From Helicobacter acinonychis (lineage in GTDB: Bacteria; Campylobacterota; Campylobacteria; Campylobacterales; Helicobacteraceae): 64,000 nt of DNA. The DNA lies in assembly GCF_900461455.1 (NCBI RefSeq), contig NZ_UGIA01000001.1, positions 1,426,001 to 1,490,000 on the forward strand, in the 5' to 3' direction. This document shows, one piece after another, positions 50,715 through 60,036 of the stretch. A program made the translations under genes and the position numbers. The notes under the pieces were generated by a model, which was not told the origin of the DNA, ran no database searches, and saw nothing but the letters and a program-made list of their open reading frames with translations. Within the stretch, counting starts at the first letter, position 1, and the number at the start of each line of letters is the position of its first letter.

Positions 50715-53555
50715 GTGGAAGAAAATTACCATGCTTTTTTTATTGAAGCGAGCAAATTTTTAAGCGAACGGATTTTTAAGGACTACTTACGCCGTTTGGC
50801 TTATGGCATTGATGCGTCATGCTATCGTTATATCCCTAAAATAGTCGTTTGGGTGAAAAATGAAGAAGAAGTTCAAAAACTTTGCATTTTAGCTCAAAAA
50901 CACAGCGTTACTTTGACTTTTAGAGCGGCTGGGAGCTCCTTATCAGGGCAGGCGAGTTGCGATGGGGTGCTAGTGGTGGCTACGCATTTTTTTAAAGACG
51001 CTCACATTTTAGATAACGCTAAAAGCATTAAGCTAGCATGCGGGGTGATAGGGAGCAATGCGAACGCTTTATTAAAACCTTATCGTAAAAAAATAGGCCC
51101 CGATCCTGCTACGATAAACACCGCTATGATAGGGGGGATTGTCGCTAATAACGCTAGTGGGATGTGTTGTGGGGTGGAGCAAAATAGCTATAAAACCCTA
51201 AAATCCTTAAGAGTCATTTTAATGGATGGCACGCTTTTAGACACGGCCAATCAAGAGAGCGTTGAGAGTTTCAAAAACACGCACAAAAATTTGATTGAAG
51301 GGGTTTTAAACTTAAGAAAAGAAATTTTAAAAGACCGAGTATTGCACGCTCTCATTAAGAAAAAATACGAGATCAAAAACACCACCGGTTATAGTTTAAA
51401 CGCTTTGATTGATTTTGAAGATCCTATTGAAATCGTTAGCCATTTATTCATAGGCTCTGAGGGGACTTTAGGCTTTATTTCAAGCGTGGAATTAGAATGC
51501 GTGAAAGACTACGCTTATAAAACTTGCGCGTTATTGTTTTATGAAAATTTAGAGCAATGCACCAAAGCCGCGCAAATTTTAGCCGCCTTAAAAACCAAAC
51601 AACCTGAAATGATTTCTTCAGCAGAGCTTATGGATTATGCATCCTTAAAGAGCGTGAAAAACTTGGAGGGCATGCCTAGCGTGATTTTAGAAATCAAAGA
51701 GCCTAACGCATGCTTACTCATTCAAAGCGAGAGCGATGAAATAGCCATTTTAGAAAACAACATGCAAACGATTTTAGACGCCTTGAATACCATCCCTGTC
51801 GTTTTAGACACTCAGATTAGTAATGATCCTAGCATTTATCAATCGTGGTGGAAGATCAGAAAAGGCATTTTCCCCATCGCAGCATCTCAAAGAAAAAGCC
51901 AAAGTTCTGTAATCATTGAAGATGTGTGCTTTAGTCAAGAGGATTTTGTAGAAGGGACAAAAGCGATTGAAGGGCTTTTAAAAAAACATGGCTTTAAGGA
52001 TAATAGCATTATTTTTGGGCATGCGTTAAGTGGGAATTTGCATTTTGTCGTTACGCCGATTTTAGAAAATGAAACCGAAAGGAAAGCGTTTGAAAAACTG
52101 GCTTATGACATGTTTTTAATGGTGAGCAAAAGTTCTGGCTCTATTAAAGCCGAACATGGCACAGGCAGGATGGTAGCCCCTTTTGTAGAAATGGAATGGG
52201 GAGAAAAAGCTTATAAAATCCATAAGCAAATCAAAGCGTTGTTTGATCCTAAGGGTATTTTGAACCCTGATGTGATCATTACTGATGATAAAGAAATCCA
52301 CACTAAAAATTTAAAAAGCATTTACCCTATTGAAGAGCATTTGGACATGTGTATGGAATGCGGGTTTTGTGAAAGGATTTGCCCTAGTAAAGACTTGTCT
52401 TTAACGCCACGACAACGCATCGTCATTCACAGAGAGATAGAGCGTTTAAAAGAAAGAGCAAATCAAGGCTATAATGAAGAGCAAGCTTTATTAGATGAGC
52501 TTTTAAAAGAGTCTGAATATTTAGCACACACAACTTGTGCGGTGTGTCATATGTGCTCTACTTTATGCCCTTTAGGAATTGATACTGGAAGCATCGCCTT
52601 AAATCATTATCAAACAAACCCTAAAGGTGAAAAGATTGCTTCAAAGATTCTTAATCACATGCAAACAACCACAAGCACGGCTCGTTTTTCTTTAAAAAGC
52701 GCTGTCGTGGTTCAAAACCTCATAGGCTCTAATAATTTAGTAAGCCTGACTAAAAAGATTAAAAAATTCATCAAGCCTTTTCCTAAAGCCTTTCATTACA
52801 TGCCTAAAAACAACGCCTATGCATTAGAAAATAAAACGCTTAAGAGCGGAGAAAAAGTCATTTATTTCAGCACCTGTATCAACCGCTCGTTCGCTCCATC
52901 AACAAGAATGGCGGATAAACGAAGCGTTCAAGAAGTGTTTGAATCCTTATGCCAAAAAGCCAAAGTTTCTGTAATGTATCCTAATGAATTGAATGCACTT
53001 TGTTGCGGGAAAGCTTTTATCAATTACACCCAATTGACTGAGCAAAACAATGAAAAAAACCATGCGATTTTTTTAAAATTAAGCGATAATGGCAAAATAC
53101 CGATCGTTTTGGACCATAGTGCATGTTCGACGCATTTTTTCAAACAAATGAAAGCTTATAAGAATTTAAAAGTCTATGATTTGAGCGTTTATATTGAAGA
53201 AGTTTTAAGCCCAAAATTAAAATTTAACCCCATTAATGAAGACATAGGCTTATACACGATGTGTGCTTTAAAGCTAGAAAATAAAGAAGAGTTGTTATTG
53301 AATTTGGCTAAAAAATGCACTTTGGGTGAGATTGTTATCCATAAAGAGACGGGTTGTTGCGCTTTTGCGGGGAATAAGGGCTTTTTTACCCCTGAACTAA
53401 ACGAGAGTGCTTTGAATGGCTTTAAAACATTTTATCAATCTTATAATCTTAAAAGGGGTTTTTCAACTTCTAGCACTTGCGAGATTGGCTTGAGTGAAAA
53501 AACCCAATTTTCTTGGCAACATATCGCTTATTTAGTGGATGCTTGCACGCTTTAA
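50715..53555 (+). CDS. dld: Long FAD- and Fe-S-containing D-lactate dehydrogenase
   Basis: A 946-residue fusion. Residues about 1-480 form an FAD-binding PCMH-type oxidase (TFRAAGSSLSGQASCDGVLV, GPDPATINTAMIGGIVANNASGMCCG, HIFGHALSGNLHF-type segment, GTGRMVAPFVEMEWG). A ferredoxin-like module with two [4Fe-4S] motifs follows (CMECGFCERICP, CAVCHMCSTLCP). The C-terminal part has cysteine-rich CCG-type domains (LCCGKAFINY, TGCCAFAGNKG). H. pylori uses it to oxidise D-lactate into the quinone pool. The start is a GTG at 50715. It diverges from the rhodanese-hemD pair. Confidence 0.93.
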   Translation: MEENYHAFFIEASKFLSERIFKDYLRRLAYGIDASCYRYIPKIVVWVKNEEEVQKLCILAQKHSVTLTFRAAGSSLSGQASCDGVLVVATHFFKDAHILDNAKSIKLACGVIGSNANALLKPYRKKIGPDPATINTAMIGGIVANNASGMCCGVEQNSYKTLKSLRVILMDGTLLDTANQESVESFKNTHKNLIEGVLNLRKEILKDRVLHALIKKKYEIKNTTGYSLNALIDFEDPIEIVSHLFIGSEGTLGFISSVELECVKDYAYKTCALLFYENLEQCTKAAQILAALKTKQPEMISSAELMDYASLKSVKNLEGMPSVILEIKEPNACLLIQSESDEIAILENNMQTILDALNTIPVVLDTQISNDPSIYQSWWKIRKGIFPIAASQRKSQSSVIIEDVCFSQEDFVEGTKAIEGLLKKHGFKDNSIIFGHALSGNLHFVVTPILENETERKAFEKLAYDMFLMVSKSSGSIKAEHGTGRMVAPFVEMEWGEKAYKIHKQIKALFDPKGILNPDVIITDDKEIHTKNLKSIYPIEEHLDMCMECGFCERICPSKDLSLTPRQRIVIHREIERLKERANQGYNEEQALLDELLKESEYLAHTTCAVCHMCSTLCPLGIDTGSIALNHYQTNPKGEKIASKILNHMQTTTSTARFSLKSAVVVQNLIGSNNLVSLTKKIKKFIKPFPKAFHYMPKNNAYALENKTLKSGEKVIYFSTCINRSFAPSTRMADKRSVQEVFESLCQKAKVSVMYPNELNALCCGKAFINYTQLTEQNNEKNHAIFLKLSDNGKIPIVLDHSACSTHFFKQMKAYKNLKVYDLSVYIEEVLSPKLKFNPINEDIGLYTMCALKLENKEELLLNLAKKCTLGEIVIHKETGCCAFAGNKGFFTPELNESALNGFKTFYQSYNLKRGFSTSSTCEIGLSEKTQFSWQHIAYLVDACTL

Positions 53556-53561
53556 ATGGTG

Positions 53562-53567
53562 TATAAT
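53562..53567 (+). promoter_or_regulatory. -10 box TATAAT of uppS
   Basis: An extended TGGTGTATAAT lies 31 bases before the uppS start, just after the dld stop. Confidence 0.6.
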
Positions 53568-53597
53568 TTTAAAGATTTTCTTTAAAAGGTAAAGGCA

Positions 53598-54302
53598 TTG
53601 GATAACACTCTCAAACATCTTGCCATTATTATGGATGGTAATGGCAGGTGGGCTAGATTAAAGAATAAAGCTAGGGCTTATGGGCATAAAAAGGGCGTAA
53701 AAACCCTTAAAGACATTACGATATGGTGTGCTAACTATAAATTAGAATGCTTGACGCTATACGCTTTTTCTACGGAAAATTGGAAACGCCCCAAAAGTGA
53801 AGTGGATTTTTTAATGAAAATGCTTAAAAAATACCTTAAAGATGAGCGATCCACTTACTTGAATAATAATATACGCTTCAGAGCGATAGGGGATTTAGAG
53901 GGCTTTTCTAAAGAATTGAGAGACACGATCTTACAACTTGAAAGCGATACTAGGTATTTTAAGGATTTTACGCAAGTTTTAGCCCTTAATTATGGCTCTA
54001 AAAACGAGCTTTCAAGGGCTTTTAAAAGCTTACTAGAGAATCCACCTGATAATATAGAGTCTTTAGAAAGCTTGGAAAATGAAATCTCCAATCGTTTAGA
54101 CACGCATGATTTACCGGAAGTGGATTTATTGTTAAGAACAGGGGGGGAAATGCGCTTGTCTAATTTTTTATTGTGGCAGTCTAGCTATGCGGAATTGTTT
54201 TTCACACCGATTTTATGGCCTGATTTCACCCCTAAAGATTTAGAAAACATCATTAGCGATTTTTATAAAAGAGTGCGCAAATTCGGGGAATTAAAATGCT
54301 AG
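53598..54302 (+). CDS. uppS: Undecaprenyl pyrophosphate synthase
   Basis: A 234-residue cis-prenyltransferase. The catalytic D13 is in IIMDGNGRWA. Further conserved blocks: HKKGVKTLKDI, LTLYAFSTENWKRP, ALNYGSKNEL, and LLLRTGGEMRLSNFLLWQSSYAELFFTPILWPDF. It makes the C55 carrier for peptidoglycan and O-antigen. The start is a TTG at 53598 with ribosome site AAAGG; no ATG is available before the catalytic motif. It overlaps the ABC ATPase by seven bases. Confidence 0.94.
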   Translation: MDNTLKHLAIIMDGNGRWARLKNKARAYGHKKGVKTLKDITIWCANYKLECLTLYAFSTENWKRPKSEVDFLMKMLKKYLKDERSTYLNNNIRFRAIGDLEGFSKELRDTILQLESDTRYFKDFTQVLALNYGSKNELSRAFKSLLENPPDNIESLESLENEISNRLDTHDLPEVDLLLRTGGEMRLSNFLLWQSSYAELFFTPILWPDFTPKDLENIISDFYKRVRKFGELKC

Positions 54303-54982
54303 TAGAAATAGAAAATTTGACTAAAACCTATGGGAGTTTAAAAGCGTTAGACAATATCCATTTGAAACTACCCAAACAGCAATTTATAGGGCTTTTAGGC
54401 CCTAATGGGGCAGGCAAAACCACTTTATTAAAAATTTTAGCCGGATTGAATTTAAACTATCAGGGAAAAGTGAAAATTTTAGGAAAAAATATTGGCATAG
54501 AGACGAAAAAAAGCGTGGCGTTTTTAAGCGATGGCGATTTTTTAGACCCTAAAATAACGCCCTTAAAAGCGATCGCTTTTTATAAGGATTTTTTTAGCGA
54601 TTTTGATGAATTAAAAGCTTTAGATTTATTAAAACGCTTCAGCGTGCCTTTAAAAAGAGAGTTCAAAGCCCTTTCAAAAGGCATGAGAGAAAAGTTACAG
54701 CTGATTTTAACCTTATCACGAAATGCTTCTTTGTATCTTTTTGATGAGCCGGTGGCTGGGATTGACCCTATTGCAAGAGAAGAGATTTTTGAGTTAATCG
54801 CTAATGAATTGAGCCAGAATGCGAGCTTATTAGTCTCTACGCATTTGGTGGTGGATGTGGAAAAGTATTTAGACTGCGCAATTTTTTTAAAAGAAGCCAA
54901 AGTGGTGGCTTTTGGGAATGTGGGAGAATTAAAAAAAGGGTATAGCAGTTTGGAAGTGGCGTATAAAGAAAAATTGAAATAA
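54296..54982 (+). CDS. ABC transporter ATP-binding protein (YhcG-like)
   Basis: A 228-residue ABC ATPase: Walker A GPNGAGKT near residue 37, signature LSKGMREKLQL, Walker B SLYLFDEPVAGIDP and switch histidine STHLV. The LSKGM form and short length resemble the ATPases of bacitracin or gliding-type exporters (YhcG/YtrB). No permease gene is adjacent, so the partner must be elsewhere or absent. It is translated coupled to uppS. Confidence 0.87.
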   Translation: MLVEIENLTKTYGSLKALDNIHLKLPKQQFIGLLGPNGAGKTTLLKILAGLNLNYQGKVKILGKNIGIETKKSVAFLSDGDFLDPKITPLKAIAFYKDFFSDFDELKALDLLKRFSVPLKREFKALSKGMREKLQLILTLSRNASLYLFDEPVAGIDPIAREEIFELIANELSQNASLLVSTHLVVDVEKYLDCAIFLKEAKVVAFGNVGELKKGYSSLEVAYKEKLK

Positions 54983-55039
54983 ATAAGTTAGCGCTAAATC
55001 GCTTGAATAGTTTTGCATGGAATTTCTTTAAAATTTAAG

Positions 55040-55045
55040 TATAAT
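55040..55045 (+). promoter_or_regulatory. -10 box TATAAT of the 6S RNA / purD leader
   Basis: TTAAGTATAATTG lies in the 275-base gap before purD. It would start a transcript near 55052, over 200 bases upstream of the purD ATG. Confidence 0.65.
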
Positions 55046-55051
55046 TGTTAG

Positions 55052-55232
55052 CGTCGCCTGGATGATTTGCGTTTCTTATTGATGGCAAGTTCGTTGAAAA
55101 AATAAGTTAGGCTAAGGTAGTGGTTTTTGTGTGATGGCATTTTTTAAATCTGCCCCTAATAAGATTCTCCTAGCCTTATTGGTGTAGGTTATTGAACTTA
55201 TGCACATGTAAAAGTAGCGGTCATCTGGGTTT
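55052..55232 (+). ncRNA. ssrS: 6S RNA candidate upstream of purD
   Basis: A transcript from the TATAAT at 55040 would be about 180 nt. Its ends pair: CTGGATGA (55058-55065) with TCATCTGG (55221-55228), eight pairs including two G-U. An inner stem AGGCTA (55109-55114) pairs with TAGCCT (55171-55176). Between the stems are unpaired stretches, giving the closing stem, large bubble and apical arm of 6S RNA. 6S RNA is often encoded next to purine genes, and in Campylobacterota I recall it upstream of purD. It binds housekeeping RNA polymerase. Ends are estimated. Confidence 0.65.
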
Positions 55233-55257
55233 AAAACAACCACATTTTAGGGAAGAC

Positions 55258-56532
55258 ATGAAAGACAACAACAGCTATAATGTTTTAATTGTGGGGAATA
55301 AGGGGCGAGAGTATGCTTTAGCGCAAAGGCTTCAGCAAGACGAACGAGTGAATGCTTTGTATTTTTGTTTGGGTAATGGTGGCACTCAAGATTTAGGTGA
55401 AAATTTGGAATGCGAACATTACGAGCATGTCGTGGAATTAGCCCTTAAAAAACAAATCCATTTAGCCATCATTTCAGAAGAAGAGCCTTTAATTTTAGGG
55501 CTTACAGAAATGCTAGAAAAAGCGAGTATTTTAGTGTTTGGGGCTTCTAAAGAGGTCGCTAAGCTAGAAACTTCTAAAGGCTATATGAAAGCTTTCGCTA
55601 AAGAGTGCGGTATTAAAAGTGCATCTTATTTTGAAACAAGCGATCTCAAAGAAGCGTTAAATTATCTCCAAAATGCCTCTTTCCCCTTAGTGGTTAAAGC
55701 GTCAAGCCAGCATGCAAGCGTTATCAACCATCAAGAAGAAGCGCTAAAAGTCCTTGAAAGCGCTTTCAAACACAGCAATGAACCTGTGATCATAGAGCGT
55801 TTTTTAGAGGGCTTTGAGCTTTCTGTCAGTGCACTAGTGGCCAATGACGATTTTATTTTGTTGCCCTTTTGTCAAAACTACAAACGCTTATTAGAGGGGG
55901 ATAATGGTGTCAATACTAGTGGCATGGGGGCGTTCGCTCCTGCAAACTTTTTCTTTGATCATTTAGAAGAAAAGATTAAAGATCAGATTTTTAAACCCAC
56001 TTTAAAAAAACTTCAAGCCAATCGTACGCCTTTTAAAGGGGTTTTACTCGCTGAAATCATGGTTGTAGAAGAAGAGGGCGTTTTAGAGCCGTATTTATTG
56101 GATTTTAGCACGCGTTTTGAAGACATGGAATGCCAGACGATTTTACCCCTTGTAGAAAATCCGCTTTTAGATTTGTTTTTAGCTACGACCAAAGGGGAAT
56201 TAAACTCTCTTGAATTGGTGTTTTCTAAAGAATTTGTGATGAGTGTGGCGCTTGTTTCTAGGAATTACCCCACTAGCTCTTCGCCCAAACAAACCCTTTA
56301 TATTGATCCGGTTGATGAAAAAAAGGGTCATTTGATTTTAGGGGAAGTCAATCAGGATAATGGCGTGTTTGAAAGCAGTGGAGGGAGGGTGGCGTTTGCC
56401 ATTGGTAAAGGGAAATCCTTATTAGAAGCTAGAAACCATGCGTATGAGATCGCTCAAAAGGTGCATTTTGAAGGCATGTTTTATCGCAAGGATATTGGCT
56501 TTAAGGCGTTGGATTTGAAAGAATATTCTTAA
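55258..56532 (+). CDS. purD: Phosphoribosylamine-glycine ligase
   Basis: From ATG 55258 (ribosome site AGGGA) the product has 424 residues. It is an ATP-grasp enzyme: NVLIVGNKGREYALAQRL, SKGYMKAFAKECGIKSA, FPLVVKASSQHASVI, ERFLEGFELSVSALVANDDF, SGMGAFAPA, and LLDFSTRFEDMECQTILP. It is somewhat divergent from the E. coli enzyme but keeps the fold order. An in-frame start at 55192 lies within the 6S RNA candidate and is rejected. The purine gene may be transcribed by readthrough from the 6S promoter. Confidence 0.9.
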   Translation: MKDNNSYNVLIVGNKGREYALAQRLQQDERVNALYFCLGNGGTQDLGENLECEHYEHVVELALKKQIHLAIISEEEPLILGLTEMLEKASILVFGASKEVAKLETSKGYMKAFAKECGIKSASYFETSDLKEALNYLQNASFPLVVKASSQHASVINHQEEALKVLESAFKHSNEPVIIERFLEGFELSVSALVANDDFILLPFCQNYKRLLEGDNGVNTSGMGAFAPANFFFDHLEEKIKDQIFKPTLKKLQANRTPFKGVLLAEIMVVEEEGVLEPYLLDFSTRFEDMECQTILPLVENPLLDLFLATTKGELNSLELVFSKEFVMSVALVSRNYPTSSSPKQTLYIDPVDEKKGHLILGEVNQDNGVFESSGGRVAFAIGKGKSLLEARNHAYEIAQKVHFEGMFYRKDIGFKALDLKEYS

Positions 56533-56571
56533 AAGTTTGAGACAAATGGAAATTTGTCTTGTTTGTTTTGA

Positions 56572-57051
56572 ATGCGATCCCCAAATTTAGAAAAAGAAGA
56601 AACAGAAATCATAGAAACACTCCTTATGCATGAAAAAATGCGTCTATGCCCCTTTTATTGGCGTGCTTTAGCGTTTTTAACCGATAGTTTGTTAGTGGCG
56701 TTTTTATTGAGCGATCTTTTAGGCACGTGCGATTTTTTGCATTCTTTATATTGGCTGACTAACCCTATTTATTACAGCGTGTTTGTGGCGCTTAGTTTTA
56801 TTATCTTGTATGGCGTTTATGAAATCTTTTTTGTGTGTTTGTGTAAGATGAGTTTGGCTAAACTTGTTTTTAGGATTAAAATCATTGATATTTATTTAGC
56901 GGATTGCCCTAGCAGGGCTATGTTATGCAAGCGTTTAGGGTTAAAAATTGTGGTTTTTCTATGCCCTTTCTTATGGTTTGTGATTTTCAAAAATCCCTAT
57001 CATAGGGCATGGCATGAAGAAAAAAGCAAAAGTCTTTTGGTGTTGTTTTAA
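56572..57051 (+). CDS. RDD-family membrane protein
   Basis: A 159-residue protein with three hydrophobic helices. The RDD signature lies in FYWRALAFLTDSLLVAFLLSD, with arginine in the first helix and aspartate following, and a further basic helix FRIKIIDIYLAD…RAMLCKRLGLKIV. RDD proteins are sodium-proton antiporters or of unknown function. Two bases separate it from lptD, and it may be co-transcribed with purD. Confidence 0.85.
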   Translation: MRSPNLEKEETEIIETLLMHEKMRLCPFYWRALAFLTDSLLVAFLLSDLLGTCDFLHSLYWLTNPIYYSVFVALSFIILYGVYEIFFVCLCKMSLAKLVFRIKIIDIYLADCPSRAMLCKRLGLKIVVFLCPFLWFVIFKNPYHRAWHEEKSKSLLVLF

Positions 57052-57053
57052 TC

Positions 57054-59315
57054 ATGATTCGTTTGTTTTATGCGGTGGTGTTTTTTTTATTGAGCGTTTT
57101 AGAGGCTAAAGAAATCGCTATGCAACGATTTGACAAACAAAACCATAAGATTTTTGAAATCCTTGCGGATAAAGTGAGCGCTAAAGACAATGTGATAACC
57201 GCTTCAGGGAATGCGATCTTGTTGAATTATGATGTGTATATTCTAGCGGACAAGGTGCGTTATGACACTAAGACTAAAGAAGCGCTGTTAGAGGGCAATA
57301 TTAAGGTTTATAAGGGCGAGGGTTTGCTCATAAAAACCGATTATGTGAAATTGAGTTTGAATGAAAAATATGAAATCATTTTCCCCTTTTATGTCCAAGA
57401 TAGCGTGAGCGGGATTTGGGTGAGCGCGGATATGGCTAGTGGGAAAGATCAAACTTATAAAATCAAAAACATGAACGCTTCAGGGTGTAGTATTGATACC
57501 CCTATTTGGCATGTTAGCGCGACTTCAGGTTCATTTAACATGAAAAAATCGTTTTTGTCCATGTGGAACCCTAAGATTTACATCGGCGATATTCCTGTGT
57601 TGTATTTGCCTTATATTTTCATGTCCACGAGCAACAAACGCACCACCGGCTTTTTATACCCTGAATTTGGCACTTCCAATTTAGACGGGTTTATTTATTT
57701 GCAGCCTTTTTTTATAGCCCCACAGAATTCATGGGATATGACCCTTACCCCACAAGTGCGCTATAAAAGGGGTTTTGGCGTGAATTTTGAAGCACGCTAC
57801 ATTAACTCTAAAGACGATAGGTTTTTATTCAATGCACGCTATTTTAGGAATTACGATCGATATGTCAAACGCTATGATCTGAGGAATCAAAACATCTATG
57901 GTTTTGAATTTTTAAGTGCCAGCAGGGACACTTTGCAAAAATACTTCCACCTTAATTCCAATGTGGATAACGGGCATTACATTGACTTTTTATACATGAA
58001 CGATTTGGATTATGTGCGTTTTGAAAAGGTTAATAAGCGCATCACAGACGCCACGCACATGTCTAGGGCGAATTATTATTTGCAAACAGAAAATAATTAT
58101 TACGGCTTGAATATCATGTATTTTCTGAACTTAAATCAAATCAACAACAACCGCACTTTCCAGTCTGCCCCTAACTTGCAATACCACAAATATTTAAACC
58201 ACTTGTATTTTAGGAATTTGTTGTATTCGGTGGATTATCAGTTTAAAAACACCGTAAGAGAGATTGGCTATGGCTATGTGCAAAACGCTTTGAATGTCCC
58301 AGTGGGTTTGCAATTTTCTTTGTTTAAAAAATATTTGTCTTTGGGGCTTTGGAATAATTTAGAATTATCCAATGTGGCTTTGATGCAAACGAAAAGATCT
58401 TATGTGCCTATTATCCCTAACGAATCAAGGGAATTTGGGAATTTTGTCTCTTCAGATCTTTCTTTATATGTGAATACGGATCTAGCTAAAGAATACAACA
58501 AACTTTTCCACACGATCCAGTTTGAAGCTATTTTCAATTTTCCTTATTACACTTTTAAAAACGGCTTGTTTTCTCAAAACATGTATGCTTTAAGTTCGCA
58601 AGCCTTAAACAGCTACACTTCGCCTTTGTTAAGGGATTATAATTATCAAGGGCGTTTATATGACTCTGTATGGAATCCAAGCAGTATTTTACCCACTAAC
58701 ACGAGTAATAAAACTTTGAATCTAAATCTCACGCAATATCTCTACGGATTAGGTGGGCAGGAGTTGTTGTATTTTAAAATATCGCAACTTGTGAATATTG
58801 ATGATAAAGTCTCGCCCTTTAGAATGCCATTAGAAAGCAAGATTGGGTTTTCGCCCTTAAGGGGATTGAATATCTTTGGGAATGTCTTTTATTCGTTTTA
58901 TCAAAACCGCTTGGAAGAAATCTCTGTGAATGCCAATTACCAGCGCAAATTTTTAAGTTTTAATATCTCTTATTTCTTAAACAACATTTTTAGTAGCGGT
59001 TTTAAAAGGATTGTGGAAAATTCTGCGAATTATTTGAAAGCGGGTTTTAGCAACGATTTTGGTTATTTTTCCATGAGCGCGGATGTGGGTTATGATATTA
59101 CAAACAATGTGGTTTTAAGCTGGAATGTAGGGCTTTATAAAAAGATCCGTTGTTTTGGGATTGGGTTTCAATTCGTCAATCAACGACGCCCCATTCTTAC
59201 CGGCGATCCCAACCAACCTGTAAGGGTGTTTGAAAATAACTATGTTAAGCTAGAATTAGATTTTTCACCGATCACCAAAACCAATGTGACTTACCGCTCC
59301 TTGCAGCGTAAGTAA
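57054..59315 (+). CDS. lptD: Outer-membrane LPS translocon LptD (OstA/Imp)
   Basis: A 753-residue protein. A signal peptide (about 1-18, ending VLEA), then an OstA jellyroll domain (residues about 30-150: EILADKVSAKDNVITASGNAILLNYDVYILADKVRY), then a beta-barrel (VLYLPYIFMSTSNKRTTGFLYPEFGTSNLDGFIYLQPFF…). Only two cysteines are present, in NASGCSID and IRCFGIG, one in each part, giving a single possible disulfide instead of the two in E. coli. It inserts LPS into the outer leaflet with LptE; its delivery partners lptC and lptA are at 15.3-16.4 kb. Confidence 0.93.
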   Translation: MIRLFYAVVFFLLSVLEAKEIAMQRFDKQNHKIFEILADKVSAKDNVITASGNAILLNYDVYILADKVRYDTKTKEALLEGNIKVYKGEGLLIKTDYVKLSLNEKYEIIFPFYVQDSVSGIWVSADMASGKDQTYKIKNMNASGCSIDTPIWHVSATSGSFNMKKSFLSMWNPKIYIGDIPVLYLPYIFMSTSNKRTTGFLYPEFGTSNLDGFIYLQPFFIAPQNSWDMTLTPQVRYKRGFGVNFEARYINSKDDRFLFNARYFRNYDRYVKRYDLRNQNIYGFEFLSASRDTLQKYFHLNSNVDNGHYIDFLYMNDLDYVRFEKVNKRITDATHMSRANYYLQTENNYYGLNIMYFLNLNQINNNRTFQSAPNLQYHKYLNHLYFRNLLYSVDYQFKNTVREIGYGYVQNALNVPVGLQFSLFKKYLSLGLWNNLELSNVALMQTKRSYVPIIPNESREFGNFVSSDLSLYVNTDLAKEYNKLFHTIQFEAIFNFPYYTFKNGLFSQNMYALSSQALNSYTSPLLRDYNYQGRLYDSVWNPSSILPTNTSNKTLNLNLTQYLYGLGGQELLYFKISQLVNIDDKVSPFRMPLESKIGFSPLRGLNIFGNVFYSFYQNRLEEISVNANYQRKFLSFNISYFLNNIFSSGFKRIVENSANYLKAGFSNDFGYFSMSADVGYDITNNVVLSWNVGLYKKIRCFGIGFQFVNQRRPILTGDPNQPVRVFENNYVKLELDFSPITKTNVTYRSLQRK

Positions 59316-59329
59316 GAAAAGGAATAGAT

Positions 59330-60034
59330 TTGAATACCGATCTTAGCTATATCACTGACATTGAGAGCATGCGTTTTATCAATGAAGAAGATGCCTTAAA
59401 TAAACTAATCCATGAAATCCACATGCACCACATTGATTTAAAAGACTCTGTTTTGCTCGCTTTGAGTTTTAACGCTCTGTATTTAGCCCACGCTTTAGCA
59501 CAAAAATTTGGAGCGACTTATGATATACTTTTTTTAGAACCTATCCTGGCTCCTTTAAACCCAAAATGCGAGATCGCTTTAGTGAGTGAAAGCATGGATA
59601 TTGCGATGAATGAAAGTTTGATCAATTCCTTTGACATCGCTTTAGATTATGTTTATGGGGAAGCCCAAAGAGTCTATGAAGAAGACATTTTATCTCGCAT
59701 TTATCAGTATCGCAAAGGCAATGCGATCAAAAGCTTAAAAGATAAAAATATTTTTATCATAGACAGAGGGATTGAAACTGGGTTTAGAGCAGGTTTAGGC
59801 GTGCAAACTTGCTTGAAAAAAGAATGCCAAGACATTTATATTTTAACCCCCATTCTTGCACAAAATACCGCTCAAGGTTTAGAAAATTTGTGCGATGGGG
59901 TGATTAGCGTGTATCGCCCTGAATGTTTTGTCTCTATTGAGCATCATTATAAAGAACTCAAGCGATTGAGCAATGAAGAAATTGAAAAATACTTGGGCAC
60001 TAACAACGCACCCAATTTAAAAAAGGAACATTAA
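59330..60034 (+). CDS. Phosphoribosyltransferase-like protein (HP1214-like)
   Basis: A 234-residue protein with a type I PRTase-like core: VLLALSFNALYLAHALAQKFGATYDILFLEPILAPLNPKCEIALVSES, then KNIFIIDRGIETGFRAGLGVQTCLKKECQDIYILTPILA. The loop IIDRGIETGFRAG stands where true PRTases have a PRPP motif such as VDDVIDTGGT; two acidic residues of that motif are not both kept, so catalysis is uncertain. The start is a TTG at 59330 (ribosome site AAAGGAA). It lies between lptD and pnp and ends two bases from pnp, so it is probably co-transcribed. Confidence 0.8.
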   Translation: MNTDLSYITDIESMRFINEEDALNKLIHEIHMHHIDLKDSVLLALSFNALYLAHALAQKFGATYDILFLEPILAPLNPKCEIALVSESMDIAMNESLINSFDIALDYVYGEAQRVYEEDILSRIYQYRKGNAIKSLKDKNIFIIDRGIETGFRAGLGVQTCLKKECQDIYILTPILAQNTAQGLENLCDGVISVYRPECFVSIEHHYKELKRLSNEEIEKYLGTNNAPNLKKEH

Positions 60035-60036
60035 AT

